A stretch of 43,337 nt of DNA from a bacterium (GCA_024641325.1 JAHEDJ010000023.1:1-43337); one strand, 5' to 3'; counted from the stretch's first letter, positions 7,068 to 15,460 are shown. Numbers and translations are program-made. The notes: a model not told the origin generated them from the letters alone.

Positions 7068-7931
7068 ATGGAACAGCACGATCTCAGCATCAACGGCGTC
7101 AACCTTCATATACGTGTCTCGGGGGATCCCGACGCGCCGCTCCTTCTCTTACTGCACGGCTGGCCGGATTCGGGAAGGTGCTGGACCAAGGTGGCGCCGC
7201 TGCTTGCTGATCGATACCGGGTGATCGTTCCCGATCTGAGAGGTTTTGGTGCGTCGGACGCCCCGCCCGATCTGGAGGCTTACCGCATGCCGGTCCTCCT
7301 CGGCGACATCACCGGGCTCATCGAATGGGCAGGCGGCGGGCCGGCGTTCATGGCCGGACACGACTTCGGTGGCGCGCTCACCTGGCAGGCCGCCACCTGG
7401 CTCGGGAATTTGTTGAATCGTGTTGTAGTGCTCGCCGCTCCTCATCCCCTCCGGATGCGTGAAGTCGGAGCCGGCAGCGTCGAGCAGTTGAGTCGCTCGT
7501 TTTATGTGTGGTTGATGCAGTCTGGAGGAGCGGGATTGAGGCTTCTGTCGTCCGAAGATTTCTCGCTGTTGGCCCGCTTCGCCTTCGGCAGCTCTCCGGG
7601 GTTCACCGACGAGGACCGTGACGCATATCGAGCTGAGTGGCGTAGGCCGGGGAGATTCGACGCCATGGCGAACTGGTATCGGGCTAACTTCCGACCGGAT
7701 CTCTTCAATCCGGAGGTACCACTCGAGTTGCCGCAAGTGCAGATTCCGGTCCGCTACGTCCACGGTGAGTTCGACTGGGCCTTTGCGCCTGGAATGGAGA
7801 CCGGTTCAGGCACTTACGTGGACGCAGATTTCGACGAGCAAATCATCGGGAAGGCATCACACTGGATGCCGCAGGAGAAACCGGAAGAGGTTGCCGAGCT
7901 AATCGGCGACTGGATGGCCCGAGAGATCTAG
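7068..7931 (+). CDS. Alpha/beta hydrolase, epoxide hydrolase-like
   Basis: 287-residue alpha/beta hydrolase. The HGWP motif (30-33) provides the oxyanion hole, DLRGFGASDAP (56-66) is the usual following strand-loop, and the nucleophile elbow is GHDFGG (97-102). The nucleophile is therefore Asp99, as in epoxide hydrolases and haloalkane dehalogenases, rather than Ser. The acid is probably Asp236 in HGEFDWAF and the base His265 in ASHWMP. HGWP together with GHDFGG favours a soluble epoxide hydrolase; a dehalogenase or fluoroacetate dehalogenase-like activity cannot be excluded. The cytoplasmic protein starts at ATG 7068, 44 bases from the divergent VWA gene start. Substrate unknown. Confidence 0.85.
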   Translation: MEQHDLSINGVNLHIRVSGDPDAPLLLLLHGWPDSGRCWTKVAPLLADRYRVIVPDLRGFGASDAPPDLEAYRMPVLLGDITGLIEWAGGGPAFMAGHDFGGALTWQAATWLGNLLNRVVVLAAPHPLRMREVGAGSVEQLSRSFYVWLMQSGGAGLRLLSSEDFSLLARFAFGSSPGFTDEDRDAYRAEWRRPGRFDAMANWYRANFRPDLFNPEVPLELPQVQIPVRYVHGEFDWAFAPGMETGSGTYVDADFDEQIIGKASHWMPQEKPEEVAELIGDWMAREI

Positions 7932-8141
7932 CTGGGCCGAGAGAGGGTCCTCCCGAGGTGTCCTGTTTCGCGGCGGTGCGACACAACCGGACAAGAGGAC
8001 GGCCGGTTTCTTCTCGATTCTCCCACTGTTACAAGGGAGAAGACACGAGGCTGCTCGTCAGGAGCCTCGGGTAGGTCGCGCCTGCCGACACTCCTCAGGT
8101 ACGACGGTGTCTGCGCCGGCGATTGGGGAGCGACCGGGGAG

Positions 8142-8162
8142 CCAATTGCCAATCGCCAATTG
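8142..8162. repeat. Degenerate 7-bp tandem repeat tract (unit CCAATTG)
   Basis: Three heptads in a row, CCAATTG, CCAATCG, CCAATTG, with an inverted copy CGATTGG at 8120-8126. The tract covers the place where a -35 element for the TACAAT at 8179 would be expected. Confidence 0.6.
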
Positions 8163-8178
8163 CCCTTCCAACTAAACG

Positions 8179-8184
8179 TACAAT
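8179..8184 (+). promoter_or_regulatory. -10 element TACAAT, probable leaderless transcript of the M16 gene
   Basis: TACAAT is 7 bases upstream of ATG 8192 and no ribosome binding site precedes that ATG. This spacing supports a leaderless mRNA and decides the start over the ATG at 8183, which overlaps the -10 itself. Confidence 0.45.
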
Positions 8185-8191
8185 GCGCCCA

Positions 8192-9442
8192 ATGCATTAC
8201 GACCTCACGACCCTGCCCAACGGACTCCGGGTCATCTCAGAGACCATTCCGAGCCTCCGTTCGGTAGCCGTCGGCTGCTGGGTCGACACCGGCACCAGGG
8301 ATGAGACGGCAAGCGAAGCGGGTGCATCCCACTTCCTCGAGCACCTCTTGTTCAAAGGATCGGAAGCGGTCGGCGCCCGCGAGATTTCGGAGTCTTTCGA
8401 CTCGATGGGCGCTCAATCCAACGCATTCACCAGTCAGGAGTACACGTGCTTCTGGGCCCGAATGCTCGACAGTGATCTGGACGAGGGGCTACGGCTGCTC
8501 GGGGAGATGTTGCAGCGTCCGGCTTTCCGGCAGAACGAGATCGACTCCGAACGCCAGGTGGTGATCGAAGAGATCAACATGAACGAGGACGATCCAAACG
8601 ACGTTGCTTTCGAACGCTTCCACGAAACCGTGTTCGCCGGCCACCCGCTCGAGCGTCCGATACTGGGTACTCGCGACTCCATCCGGGCCATGACGAGAGA
8701 CGATCTCGTTGAATACTGGCAACGACGTTATGGGGCAGGATCGACGGTAATCGCCATCGCCGGGTCTATCGAGCACGGTCGGGCCGTTGAACTAGTCCGC
8801 AACCACTTCAGCGACTGGACGGGTGACGGCGTTCACCATGAATACCAGCGTGCTTCCATCGTCCCGAAGGTCTCTGTGGTGCATCGGGATACCGAACAAA
8901 GCCATCTCGTGCTGGGCGGGGAGGGCATGACCCGCGACGATGAGCGACGCTATGCGTTCGAGATCCTCCACCTCGTGCTCGGGGGAGGGATGTCGTCGCG
9001 ACTGTTCCACACGATCCGCGAGGAGCGGGGCCTTGCTTATGCGGTGTACTCATTCAAGATGCCGTTTGCCGATGTCGGCGCCTGGGCCGTCTATGCAGGT
9101 ACCACACCGGCTCAGACTCCAACGGTGTTGACATTGGTGCGGGAGGAACTGGCGAGAATGGCCTCCGGCGGTATCAGCTCCGATGAACTCAAGCGAGCAC
9201 AGGGAAATCTGCGCGGAAGCCTGGCACTGGCACTCGAGGATCCGAACAGCCGCATGGTGCGGCTCGGGCGCCAAGAACTTACCGGCGGTGAGCACATTTC
9301 AGTCGATGAGCGCATCGCGCGTGTGAACGCGGTGACCGAGGCCGACGTCGAGCTGGTGGCACAGCAGATGTTGTCCGGGCCCTACGTCATGGGAGCGGTT
9401 GGGCCGTTCGACGCGGCCGAACTCGAGGAGTTCGTTTCATGA
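8192..9442 (+). CDS. M16 family zinc metallopeptidase (processing-peptidase-like)
   Basis: 416-residue M16 (pitrilysin/MPP-like) peptidase. The inverted zinc motif HFLEH (within ASHFLEHLLFKG, about residues 46-57) is intact, and a Glu ligand is provided by ERQVVIEEINMNEDDP further on. The second, inactive half-domain includes GGGMSSRLFHTIREERGLAYAVYSF, the usual C-terminal hallmark. Actinobacterial homologues (often called PepR) sit between pnp and dapB, and here dapB follows with an ATGA overlap (9439-9442), so the two are coupled. The physiological substrate is not established. Start ATG 8192 gives MHYDLTTLPNGLRV, the normal family N-terminus; an ATG three codons earlier is possible. Confidence 0.93.
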   Translation: MHYDLTTLPNGLRVISETIPSLRSVAVGCWVDTGTRDETASEAGASHFLEHLLFKGSEAVGAREISESFDSMGAQSNAFTSQEYTCFWARMLDSDLDEGLRLLGEMLQRPAFRQNEIDSERQVVIEEINMNEDDPNDVAFERFHETVFAGHPLERPILGTRDSIRAMTRDDLVEYWQRRYGAGSTVIAIAGSIEHGRAVELVRNHFSDWTGDGVHHEYQRASIVPKVSVVHRDTEQSHLVLGGEGMTRDDERRYAFEILHLVLGGGMSSRLFHTIREERGLAYAVYSFKMPFADVGAWAVYAGTTPAQTPTVLTLVREELARMASGGISSDELKRAQGNLRGSLALALEDPNSRMVRLGRQELTGGEHISVDERIARVNAVTEADVELVAQQMLSGPYVMGAVGPFDAAELEEFVS

Positions 9443-10185
9443 GAGTGGCCGTTTCCGGGGCAGCCGGCCGAATGGGGTCGCTGGTCGCTGATGCTGTTCG
9501 TGGCGCAGACGACCTGGAGTTGGCCGGCTTGTTCGATCCGTTGACCGATGGGAGTGGTGGAGTATCTGCAGATCCTGAGGTGGTCCGCGGCGCCGATGTA
9601 GTTGTCGAGTTCTCCGTGCCGGATGTCGTGATGGCCAATCTGGAGCGCTGGCGGCAGACGGGCGTTCATGCTGTGGTCGGGACTTCCGGTTTCACCGCCG
9701 AGCGGATAGGAGAGCTCCGATCGTTGTGGGGAAGTGGACCTCCCAACTGCATCATCGCTCCGAACTTCTCGATCGGGGCAGTGTTGATGATGCGCTTTGC
9801 CGAATTGGCCGCGCCCCACTTTTCGGCCGCTGAGGTGATCGAACTACACCACGACCGCAAAGCCGACGCCCCGTCCGGCACCGCGATGAACACCGCCGAA
9901 CGGATAGCAGGGGCCAACCCGAACCAGCAACGTCATGTGGAATCCACCGAGTTGGTCGCCGGGGCGCGCGGCGCAACGGTCGGCGGCGTGCCGGTGCACG
10001 CAGTCCGCCTGCCCGGGTTACTGGCCCATCAAGAGGTCTTGTTCGGCAACGACGGCGAGTCGTTGACGGTCCGCCATGACACCACCGATCGGGCTTCGTT
10101 CATGCCCGGAGTGCTTCTGGGCGTTCGCAACGTGGCCCGCCTACCCGGTGTCACCCTGGGCATCGAAACCCTTCTCGGCATCTGA
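9439..10185 (+). CDS. dapB: 4-hydroxy-tetrahydrodipicolinate reductase
   Basis: 248-residue DapB, which reduces the dapA product with NAD(P)H in the diaminopimelate/lysine pathway. This is cytoplasmic and feeds peptidoglycan and lysine synthesis. It shows the N-terminal nucleotide-binding GAAGRMG (7-13), GTSGF (81-85), APNFSIG (107-113) and the catalytic signature ELHHDRKADAPSGTA (135-149) containing the proton-donating His and Lys. Length is normal. The ATG overlaps the M16 stop as ATGA, so translation is coupled. dapA lies 5 kb downstream, separated by an inserted minus-strand block and the thioredoxin gene. Confidence 0.97.
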   Translation: MRVAVSGAAGRMGSLVADAVRGADDLELAGLFDPLTDGSGGVSADPEVVRGADVVVEFSVPDVVMANLERWRQTGVHAVVGTSGFTAERIGELRSLWGSGPPNCIIAPNFSIGAVLMMRFAELAAPHFSAAEVIELHHDRKADAPSGTAMNTAERIAGANPNQQRHVESTELVAGARGATVGGVPVHAVRLPGLLAHQEVLFGNDGESLTVRHDTTDRASFMPGVLLGVRNVARLPGVTLGIETLLGI

Positions 10186-10259
10186 AACCTCCGTTCGGGC
10201 GTCTCCTACGACCCGGGAACGGGAAACATGGGACGCCGGAATAGGGTTGGAGCGCGAAT

Positions 10260-10619
10260 CTAGGTCGGTTCGACCAGCAGTCCGGTCCCTACTCCGAGGA
10301 TGAGAGCGGCCAGAATCACGGCGCCGATGGCGAATCGGTACTTCTGCGGTTGCTCGGCGTAGCGGGCTACGAAGAACCCGAGGACGGTCCACACCGTCAG
10401 GTCGAGAGGCCAGGAGAAGGCCAGGTCACCGCCGATACTGGTGACCAGACCCGTCACCGGCCCGCCGGCAAACAGAAATGGGTACGCGACCTGCTGATCG
10501 AGTCCGATGAGCAGGGCGACGGCCAGCATGGCGATGGCGAACCCCACGAAAGTGAGCGTTGCATAGGCCGCCGGACGACATCCGACTCCTTCTTGCTCGT
10601 TGTTCCCGGTATCAGTCAT
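10260..10619 (-). CDS. Small integral membrane protein, unknown function
   Basis: 119-residue protein that I do not recognise. It has a short polar N-terminus (MTDTGNNEQEGVG), then a hydrophobic segment ATLTFVGFAIAMLAVALLIGL (about 20-41), a weaker central hydrophobic stretch with PFLFAGGPVTGLVTSIGG, WTVLGFFVARYAE (about 77-89) and a C-terminal helix FAIGAVILAALILGVGTGLLV (about 96-116). That makes three or possibly four membrane spans. It starts 3 bases after the stop of the upstream lipoprotein gene, so the two are cotranscribed and may act together at the membrane. No catalytic motif is visible. Confidence 0.7.
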   Translation of the reverse strand: MTDTGNNEQEGVGCRPAAYATLTFVGFAIAMLAVALLIGLDQQVAYPFLFAGGPVTGLVTSIGGDLAFSWPLDLTVWTVLGFFVARYAEQPQKYRFAIGAVILAALILGVGTGLLVEPT

Positions 10620-10622
10620 AGA

Positions 10623-11351
10623 TCATCCCCCGGCCGGTCCGACCACTAGAGCAGGATCGATGTCCTCCCCTTCGAGCGTCGAGACGAAGAAGAGTAAGGC
10701 CTCGCTTCGCGTAGCGTCGTCGCCTGCTGCTCTGACGGCTGCTCCCTCGATCGTCAGGCTGAGGATCTGCTCGTACTCCTCGAATGTGCGCCCCAGGGCG
10801 ATCTTCCACCCTTCGGCTTCGAGTCTGAACCACATCGCCGGAGAACCGCCGATCTCGCCGGTGGCCTCGTCGTCGATCAGATTGATGGCGTCGAACTCGA
10901 TTCTGTCGATGGGCGGAAACACCAGATCGTCCGCGACGGCAGTAAGGAAGACATCGGAGGCGGTCATCGTGCTCAGATCTTCGCCGGAGAACCTGTGTCG
11001 TAGTCGCAGGACGAGGAACGCGTCCAGGTAGTCCAGATCGTCGAGGTGCACGTTCGAGGCGGCGAGGAGCAACAGATCGTCGAACAAGTCGAGCGTCCCG
11101 CGATCGACATAGGCAAGTGCGCCTGGACCATTCCCTTCGGCCAGGGCGGAGGAGTAGCCGTCCAGGGCTGCCCGGATGTCGAGAGCCGCCTGGGGAACAG
11201 TGGTGGTTGTTGACTCGGGGACCGGGGAGGTTGTCAACGTCGTGACCGTGGTCGATGGAGGGGCCTGCGTCGTCGAGGTAACCGGTGAATCCGAAGAGCA
11301 CCCGGCTGCGACAACCGAGAGACAGAGCAGCAGAAGGAAACGACGGGTCAT
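10623..11351 (-). CDS. Predicted lipoprotein with Thr-rich linker
   Basis: 242-residue secreted lipoprotein. The signal peptide MTRRFLLLLCLSVVAAGC ends in a lipobox (VAAGC, lipidated Cys18). A Thr/Pro/Ser-rich linker (about 22-53) follows, probably a flexible, cell-wall-spanning tether. The remaining acidic domain (about 55-242) contains LDIRAALDGYSSALAEGNGPGALAYVD and AMWFRLEAEGWKIALG, the look of an NTF2/SnoaL-type alpha+beta cone fold (weak inference). I chose ATG 11349-11351; the frame continues upstream to 11531 without signal-peptide logic and overlaps the DUF2891 gene. It sits between the DUF2891 gene and the small membrane protein gene in one minus-strand unit. Confidence 0.8.
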   Translation of the reverse strand: MTRRFLLLLCLSVVAAGCSSDSPVTSTTQAPPSTTVTTLTTSPVPESTTTTVPQAALDIRAALDGYSSALAEGNGPGALAYVDRGTLDLFDDLLLLAASNVHLDDLDYLDAFLVLRLRHRFSGEDLSTMTASDVFLTAVADDLVFPPIDRIEFDAINLIDDEATGEIGGSPAMWFRLEAEGWKIALGRTFEEYEQILSLTIEGAAVRAAGDDATRSEALLFFVSTLEGEDIDPALVVGPAGG

Positions 11352-11373
11352 GGGGGAGTAATGGTAGAGCCTC

Positions 11374-12375
11374 TCATGTGAGCCGAAATGACTGGGCCAG
11401 CGTCGCGAACGTTGGAAGCCAATGCGCTCCTGTGAAATGCTCGCCGGTGACGGCGGCGTCACCCACGACGAGGTGATCGTCGGCCGCCGCCACCAGGCCC
11501 GGTATGCGTTGGTCGTTTGGTGGAAGGGCACCTGCAGTCGCCCTCAGCATCCAGGCCCGCGACAGGTTCAGTCCCTGTAGATGCGAAAGCCGGCCGTTGG
11601 TCGGGTCCGGGCAGTCGACCGGAATGAACCTCGGCAGGTCTCGACCGAGAGAAGGGAGGAGGTCGTCGAGGAACCGAGCGAAGGGTTCGGGCTCGACGAC
11701 GCGTCGCAGGAGATCGGCGATGGAGAGCGCCGGAGAAAGAAAATCATGGGGGCCAGGCTCGTCCAAAAGTGAACGGGCGCCTGGTTGGCTCCACCATGCC
11801 AGCGCAGACTCTCGAACGATCTCGGTTAGACCATCTTGGGTAACGGCCGCCCAATCGTGCATCAGACCGAGTGAGAAAGCTGTATTGCGGTGCAGGCCGA
11901 CCTCGTCGGGTTGCTCGAGCTCGCCGAGCCACTCGCCCAGTCGTCGGACCGCGAGCCGGGTCAGAGGTTCAAGTGCCTCCCCCCAACCCGTCGCCTCGGT
12001 CCTGGTCGAAAGATGAAGCTCGGCATCCAGCATCAAGACCCAGGCGAGGCCGTACGGCGTCTCGAACCCGGGAGCGTCCTCGATCGAGCGTGCCTCGGTC
12101 TCGATACTGGAGGCATCGAGGGCGTAATCGAGGGCGGCTGCCAATTCGGCTTCGAGCGTCGGCGAAGTCCCGATTCCGAGAATACGCAGCATCGTCCAAT
12201 GGCTGTGCACTGCGGAATGCCAGTCGAAACAACCCCAGAAGGAAGGCGTGAGGTCCCGCAGCGGGACACCAGCATGCGTTGAGCGCAGCAGCGGGTCTTC
12301 ATAATGAGGTTCGGCGGTCTGGGACGCACGGAGCGCGATGGCGGCGTACCTGTGCAGTGAGTCGGAAAGGCTCAC
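11374..12375 (-). CDS. DUF2891 family protein
   Basis: 333-residue all-helical protein matching DUF2891, a family of unknown function with an (alpha/alpha)-barrel look. Conserved patches visible are SFWGCFDWHSAVHSHWTMLR (about 46-65), TPYGLAWVLMLDAELH (about 106-121), HRNTAFSLGLMHDWA (about 161-175), DFLSPALSIADLLRRV (about 206-221), LQGLNLSRAWMLR and the C-terminal GEHFTGAHWLPTFA. The conserved His, Trp and Asp residues resemble those of glycoside-processing alpha/alpha barrels, but no activity is established. The GTG start (12373-12375) follows AAAGGG by about 9 bases, and the cyclophilin gene ends 19 bases upstream. Likely cytoplasmic, since no signal peptide is visible. Confidence 0.85.
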   Translation of the reverse strand: MSLSDSLHRYAAIALRASQTAEPHYEDPLLRSTHAGVPLRDLTPSFWGCFDWHSAVHSHWTMLRILGIGTSPTLEAELAAALDYALDASSIETEARSIEDAPGFETPYGLAWVLMLDAELHLSTRTEATGWGEALEPLTRLAVRRLGEWLGELEQPDEVGLHRNTAFSLGLMHDWAAVTQDGLTEIVRESALAWWSQPGARSLLDEPGPHDFLSPALSIADLLRRVVEPEPFARFLDDLLPSLGRDLPRFIPVDCPDPTNGRLSHLQGLNLSRAWMLRATAGALPPNDQRIPGLVAAADDHLVVGDAAVTGEHFTGAHWLPTFATLAQSFRLT

Positions 12376-12394
12376 TCCGTGTTTGCCCTTTCGA

Positions 12395-12904
12395 CTAGGC
12401 CTCGGTGATCGTTACCCGATTGATCGTGCAATCGCTGTTCGGCCGGTCCGAGCGGTCCGTTGGGGTGGCGGCGATCGCGTCGACGACTTCCATGCCCTCG
12501 GTCACTTTGCCGAAGATCGTGTACGAGTGGGGGAGGCCGCCGTCGTTGTGCATGATGAAGAACTGGCTGCCGTTCGTGTTGGGCCCGGCGTTGGCCATCG
12601 CCACCGTTCCTCGAGTGTACGAGCCGGGACCCTCGATCTCATCGCGGAATTTGTAGCCGGGTCCACCGCGGCCGGTTCCCGTCGGGTCGCCTCCCTGGAT
12701 CATGAATCCGGAGATCACACGGTGAAAGATCACGCCGTTGTAGAACCCGTCGCGAGCGAGGAACACGAAATTGTTGACGGTTTGCGGCGATCGCGCTGCG
12801 TCGAATTCAATCTCGATGTCCCCATGGTTCGTGTGGAGTGTCGCCGAGTAACTCTTGGCAAGGTCGATTTCGAGTGACGGAGGAGCGGAATACTGCTTGG
12901 CCAT
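12395..12904 (-). CDS. Cyclophilin-type peptidyl-prolyl cis-trans isomerase
   Basis: 169-residue cyclophilin that would accelerate Xaa-Pro isomerisation during folding. The core shows TNHGDIEIEFD, FHRVISGFMIQGGDPTGTGRGGPGYKFRDE (the catalytic Arg lies in FHRV; the Phe/Met/Gln pocket lies in GFMIQGG), GTVAMANAGPNTNGSQFFIM and IFGKVTEGMEVVDAI. There is no signal peptide, so it is cytoplasmic. I chose ATG 12902-12904 (MAKQYSAPPS) with GAAGGGA upstream; the frame extends a further 106 codons with Val-rich shadow sequence of the divergent lipoprotein gene, which is not credible. It is the first gene of a minus-strand block with the DUF2891 and lipoprotein genes. Confidence 0.94.
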   Translation of the reverse strand: MAKQYSAPPSLEIDLAKSYSATLHTNHGDIEIEFDAARSPQTVNNFVFLARDGFYNGVIFHRVISGFMIQGGDPTGTGRGGPGYKFRDEIEGPGSYTRGTVAMANAGPNTNGSQFFIMHNDGGLPHSYTIFGKVTEGMEVVDAIAATPTDRSDRPNSDCTINRVTITEA

Positions 12905-13019
12905 GGAGGGTCCCTTCGTTGTAGCGGTCCCGCAGTGTAAGCGGATGCTCGAGGAATTCGGCCCTATCGTGGGGGCGGCCGTATCAGCCATCGTGGTGGA
13001 TATGGCCGGAAGGATGTCG

Positions 13020-14393
13020 ATGCGAAGTTTCATGATCGCTGCGGCTGCGGCTCTGCTGTTGGTTGCCTGTGGAGCGGAGGAGCTCATTGAATCCGGTTCG
13101 ACCACCACCGCCGGTCCCGCCGGATCCTCGTCAACCTCAACCTCCGGCACCGGCGAATCGACCACGACGACCGAAATGGTCACAACGACGACCGGCGTAA
13201 CCACAACCACCACGACCAGCACGGTCCCGGTGACGATCGACCCACACCTTCCGACCGCGTTTAGCTCCAGCGAGATACCTTGGGGTACGGTCGGAGATGG
13301 GTGGTATTTGGCTCTCTACGATTCGTCCAAGGCAGCTCCGACCGGGCCAAGCGACGTCCGTGAAGGCCCAGTCGTGCTGTACCTCGTTGGGCCGAACGGA
13401 GCCCGCTATGAGGCCGCCTCGTGGGCTCCAGATGATCGGCCGTGGAGCATCGGCGATGTCCGGCCGGATGGAACCGCGGCCGTCGTCATCGGTACCGGCG
13501 TGACGTTCGACGATACGAAGTGGATTCTCGTTGATCTGCCTACCGGAGCGATGCAGACTGTTCACGCAGCGACGTTCCCGGAAACCACCTACGGATGGGG
13601 TCCGTACGTGAAGCTGACCCGTCCGTCGGGAACGAATCTCGTGGTCTATCGGAGCGATGGTGTCGACGAGTGGCTCGAACGTCGTTCCCCAGGAGGGTCG
13701 GTGCTGACGACGCTCTATCGGCAGCCGTACGTCGATGCATTCGGTTCTCTCCGCTGGATGTACGGCTACGACGGCACGAGCCTTCTGGTCACCCATCACG
13801 GCGGGATCGCCCATGTGGCCAACGATGGTGTTCTGATCGGGGAGCTGTGGGTACCTTCAGATCATCGATGCGAGCCGGTTCGTTGGTGGGACTCTGACAC
13901 CTTCCTGGCCACTTGCTACGGCCTCGGTCCGGCTTCGGCTCCGATCGACGAGTACGGGAATCCACACACCTACTACGGACAACTGTGGCTGCTGGAAACC
14001 GACGGCTCGGCGGGAACGGCTCTGACGGCCCTCCCCACCGAACCGGTTTACATCGGCGACTTCGGTCATCACGACGCCTGGCCGGCCGGCTCGGCTACCT
14101 TCGTCTCCTGGACGGGCGATTGTGGAGCCTCGGCTGCCCAGGTTCTGCGCTCAGACGGAACCACCGATGCCATAGCCATATCGATTCCACCGGAGATCAT
14201 CGTCGACGGCTGGTCGATGGTGGACGTTGGAGACGGCCGGATGGCTATCTACGCCTGGCAGGGATGCGGCGCCGACGTGGGAGTACTGGTCGTGGCCGAC
14301 TTGACAGGATCGTTTACCCACGACCTGGTGCCGGTGATCGGAGATTCCCGAGGTGTGATCTCGGTGCGAGGCCTCGCCGAGGTCTATCCCTAG
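13020..14393 (+). CDS. Predicted lipoprotein with Thr-rich linker and beta-rich domain
   Basis: 457-residue exported lipoprotein. The signal peptide MRSFMIAAAAALLLVAC ends in lipobox LVAC (Cys17). A low-complexity Thr/Ser linker (about 28-69, several TTTT runs) follows. The rest is a beta-rich domain with repeated short patterns such as VVLYLVGPNGARYEA, WILVDLPTG, LVVYRSDGVDEW and LWLLETDGSAGTAL, suggesting a beta-propeller-like extracytoplasmic domain of about six blades (inference). ATG 13020 has GGAAGG six bases upstream; an in-frame ATG at 13014 would sit on the ribosome binding site. It is divergent from the cyclophilin gene. Function unknown. Confidence 0.8.
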   Translation: MRSFMIAAAAALLLVACGAEELIESGSTTTAGPAGSSSTSTSGTGESTTTTEMVTTTTGVTTTTTTSTVPVTIDPHLPTAFSSSEIPWGTVGDGWYLALYDSSKAAPTGPSDVREGPVVLYLVGPNGARYEAASWAPDDRPWSIGDVRPDGTAAVVIGTGVTFDDTKWILVDLPTGAMQTVHAATFPETTYGWGPYVKLTRPSGTNLVVYRSDGVDEWLERRSPGGSVLTTLYRQPYVDAFGSLRWMYGYDGTSLLVTHHGGIAHVANDGVLIGELWVPSDHRCEPVRWWDSDTFLATCYGLGPASAPIDEYGNPHTYYGQLWLLETDGSAGTALTALPTEPVYIGDFGHHDAWPAGSATFVSWTGDCGASAAQVLRSDGTTDAIAISIPPEIIVDGWSMVDVGDGRMAIYAWQGCGADVGVLVVADLTGSFTHDLVPVIGDSRGVISVRGLAEVYP

Positions 14394-14445
14394 TTTTCTC
14401 GGCAATACTGTTGCGCGTGGGGAACGACAGTATTGCTGAGAAAAC
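14393..14445. repeat. 53-bp palindrome, copy 1 of a tandem pair (GTTTTCTC...GAGAAAAC)
   Basis: Near-perfect inverted repeat: the left arm GTTTTCTCGGCAATACTGT pairs with ACAGTATTGCTGAGAAAAC with a single G/T mismatch, leaving a GC-rich loop (TGCGCGTGGGGAACG). It begins on the last base of the lipoprotein stop codon. The TTTT-first/AAAA-last order is the reverse of an intrinsic terminator. Confidence 0.8.
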
Positions 14446-14454
14446 CCAACCAGG

Positions 14455-14504
14455 ATTCTCGGCAATGTTGTTGCGCGTGGGGAACGACAGTATTGCCGGG
14501 AAAG
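14455..14504. repeat. Palindrome, diverged copy 2 of the tandem pair
   Basis: Direct copy of the previous element at a 60-bp period. The loop and right arm (GCGTGGGGAACGACAGTATTGC) are identical, the left arm has changed to TTCTCGGCAATGTTGT, and part of the pairing is kept through G-T pairs. It ends one base before the stop codon of the convergent thioredoxin gene, so the pair fills the whole 112-base gap. Confidence 0.75.
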
Positions 14505-14505
14505 C

Positions 14506-15339
14506 TCAGAAGAGGGCGTTGGCCAGGCGGCGCCGGTATTCCGGAGTCAGCGAGTTCTCCGAGCCGAGGAGTTCGAAAACGTCCAACATCGCGGCGCGGG
14601 CATCGTCGGCGAGTTCCTCCTTGCGAATGATCACGTCCAGGAGAAGTTCGAGGCTCCGTTCGTAGGCTTGTGCTGCGACGAGGTTCTTTGCCAGATCGAT
14701 GCGCAGCCGGTCGTTGTCTGGGTCGGCGGCCAGGGCGTCCTCGAGTTCTTGAACCGGGGTGCCTCCGCCGGTCCCCAAACGAGCGGCAGCCCGGACACGG
14801 TCAACGGCAACGCTCGACGGGACCGGTTCGAGAATGGCCAGAGCGCCCTCCGTATCGCCTCCGCCGAGCAGGATCGCAGCGAGCGCGACCGCCGCGCCTT
14901 CGTGCGAGGCATCGGCTTCGAGCACCTTGCGGTACATCGCCTCGGCCTCCTCGACCCGTCCCTGGTTGACCAGGTCATCAGCCGCGGCGACGAAGTCATC
15001 CATCGGATTGGGTAGAAACTCTGAGAGCCATTCCTTCACCTTCGCCTCCGGGAGGGCCCCGGTGAACTGTGACACCGGTCGGCCGTCCTTGAATGCGACT
15101 ACGGTCGGAATACCCTGCACGCCCATCTGCCCTGCAAGAGCCTGGTTCTGATCCACGTCGATCTTGGCCAGCTCGAATGAGCCGCCGGCTTCTTCGGTCA
15201 GTCGCTCGAGTGTTGGCCCCAGCGTCTTGCATGGTCCACACCATTCGGCCCAGAAGTCAACGACGACCGGAACCTCGTGCGATCGTTCGACTACCTGCTG
15301 ATTGAAATCTGCTGTGTCTACGTCGCGTACGTGGGGCAC
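14506..15339 (-). CDS. Thioredoxin-TPR protein, CnoX/YbbN-like chaperedoxin
   Basis: 277-residue cytoplasmic protein. The N-terminal thioredoxin domain (about 1-110) has an intact WCGPC active site (33-37), the cis-Pro in GIPTVVAF and the PVVVDFWAEWC strand. The C-terminal part (about 115-277) carries tetratricopeptide-like helices (AAADDLVNQGRVEEAEAMYRKVL, ALAAILLGGGDTEGALAIL) as in YbbN/CnoX proteins, which hold unfolded proteins and protect their cysteines under oxidative stress. Unlike E. coli CnoX (SxxC), both cysteines are present, so redox catalysis is possible. I chose GTG 15337-15339 because GAGAGG lies five bases upstream; the TTG at 15372 has no such site. Confidence 0.9.
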   Translation of the reverse strand: MPHVRDVDTADFNQQVVERSHEVPVVVDFWAEWCGPCKTLGPTLERLTEEAGGSFELAKIDVDQNQALAGQMGVQGIPTVVAFKDGRPVSQFTGALPEAKVKEWLSEFLPNPMDDFVAAADDLVNQGRVEEAEAMYRKVLEADASHEGAAVALAAILLGGGDTEGALAILEPVPSSVAVDRVRAAARLGTGGGTPVQELEDALAADPDNDRLRIDLAKNLVAAQAYERSLELLLDVIIRKEELADDARAAMLDVFELLGSENSLTPEYRRRLANALF

Positions 15340-15460
15340 GGCTGCCTCTCTGTTGGGATTCTCGGTATACAAGATTAGTGGCGACAGATCGTCTATCTCG
15401 AAGGCTCGGATGGCGGTCTGAACGCTCTAGGCTTCTGTTACACGCATAGGAGGCAGGTCG

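Larger units (their letters stand above)
7932..8191. other. 260-base intergenic region upstream of the M16 peptidase gene
   Basis: It holds a hairpin CGAGGCT/AGCCTCG (8046-8052 with 8063-8069, no T-tract), a heptad repeat tract (8142-8162) with one inverted copy of the unit at 8120-8126, and a -10-like TACAAT. A minus-strand frame across it has no recognisable product, and I see no convincing RNA gene. Confidence 0.5.

Noticed and set aside
7928..8197. 89-codon minus-strand frame in the intergenic region
   Set aside because: It overlaps the M16 gene start and heptad repeats, has no ribosome binding site and shows no recognisable protein features.
13020..14393. Thr-rich runs of the lipoprotein as a frameshift or phase-variable tract
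   Set aside because: The ACC/ACG/ACA codons vary and no homopolymer or short unit is long enough to support slippage; a flexible linker explains it.
14393..14504. Reading the tandem palindromes as ordinary intrinsic terminators
   Set aside because: They run TTTT-stem-AAAA rather than ending in a U-tract after the stem, and they repeat in tandem; termination may still happen, but the design differs.
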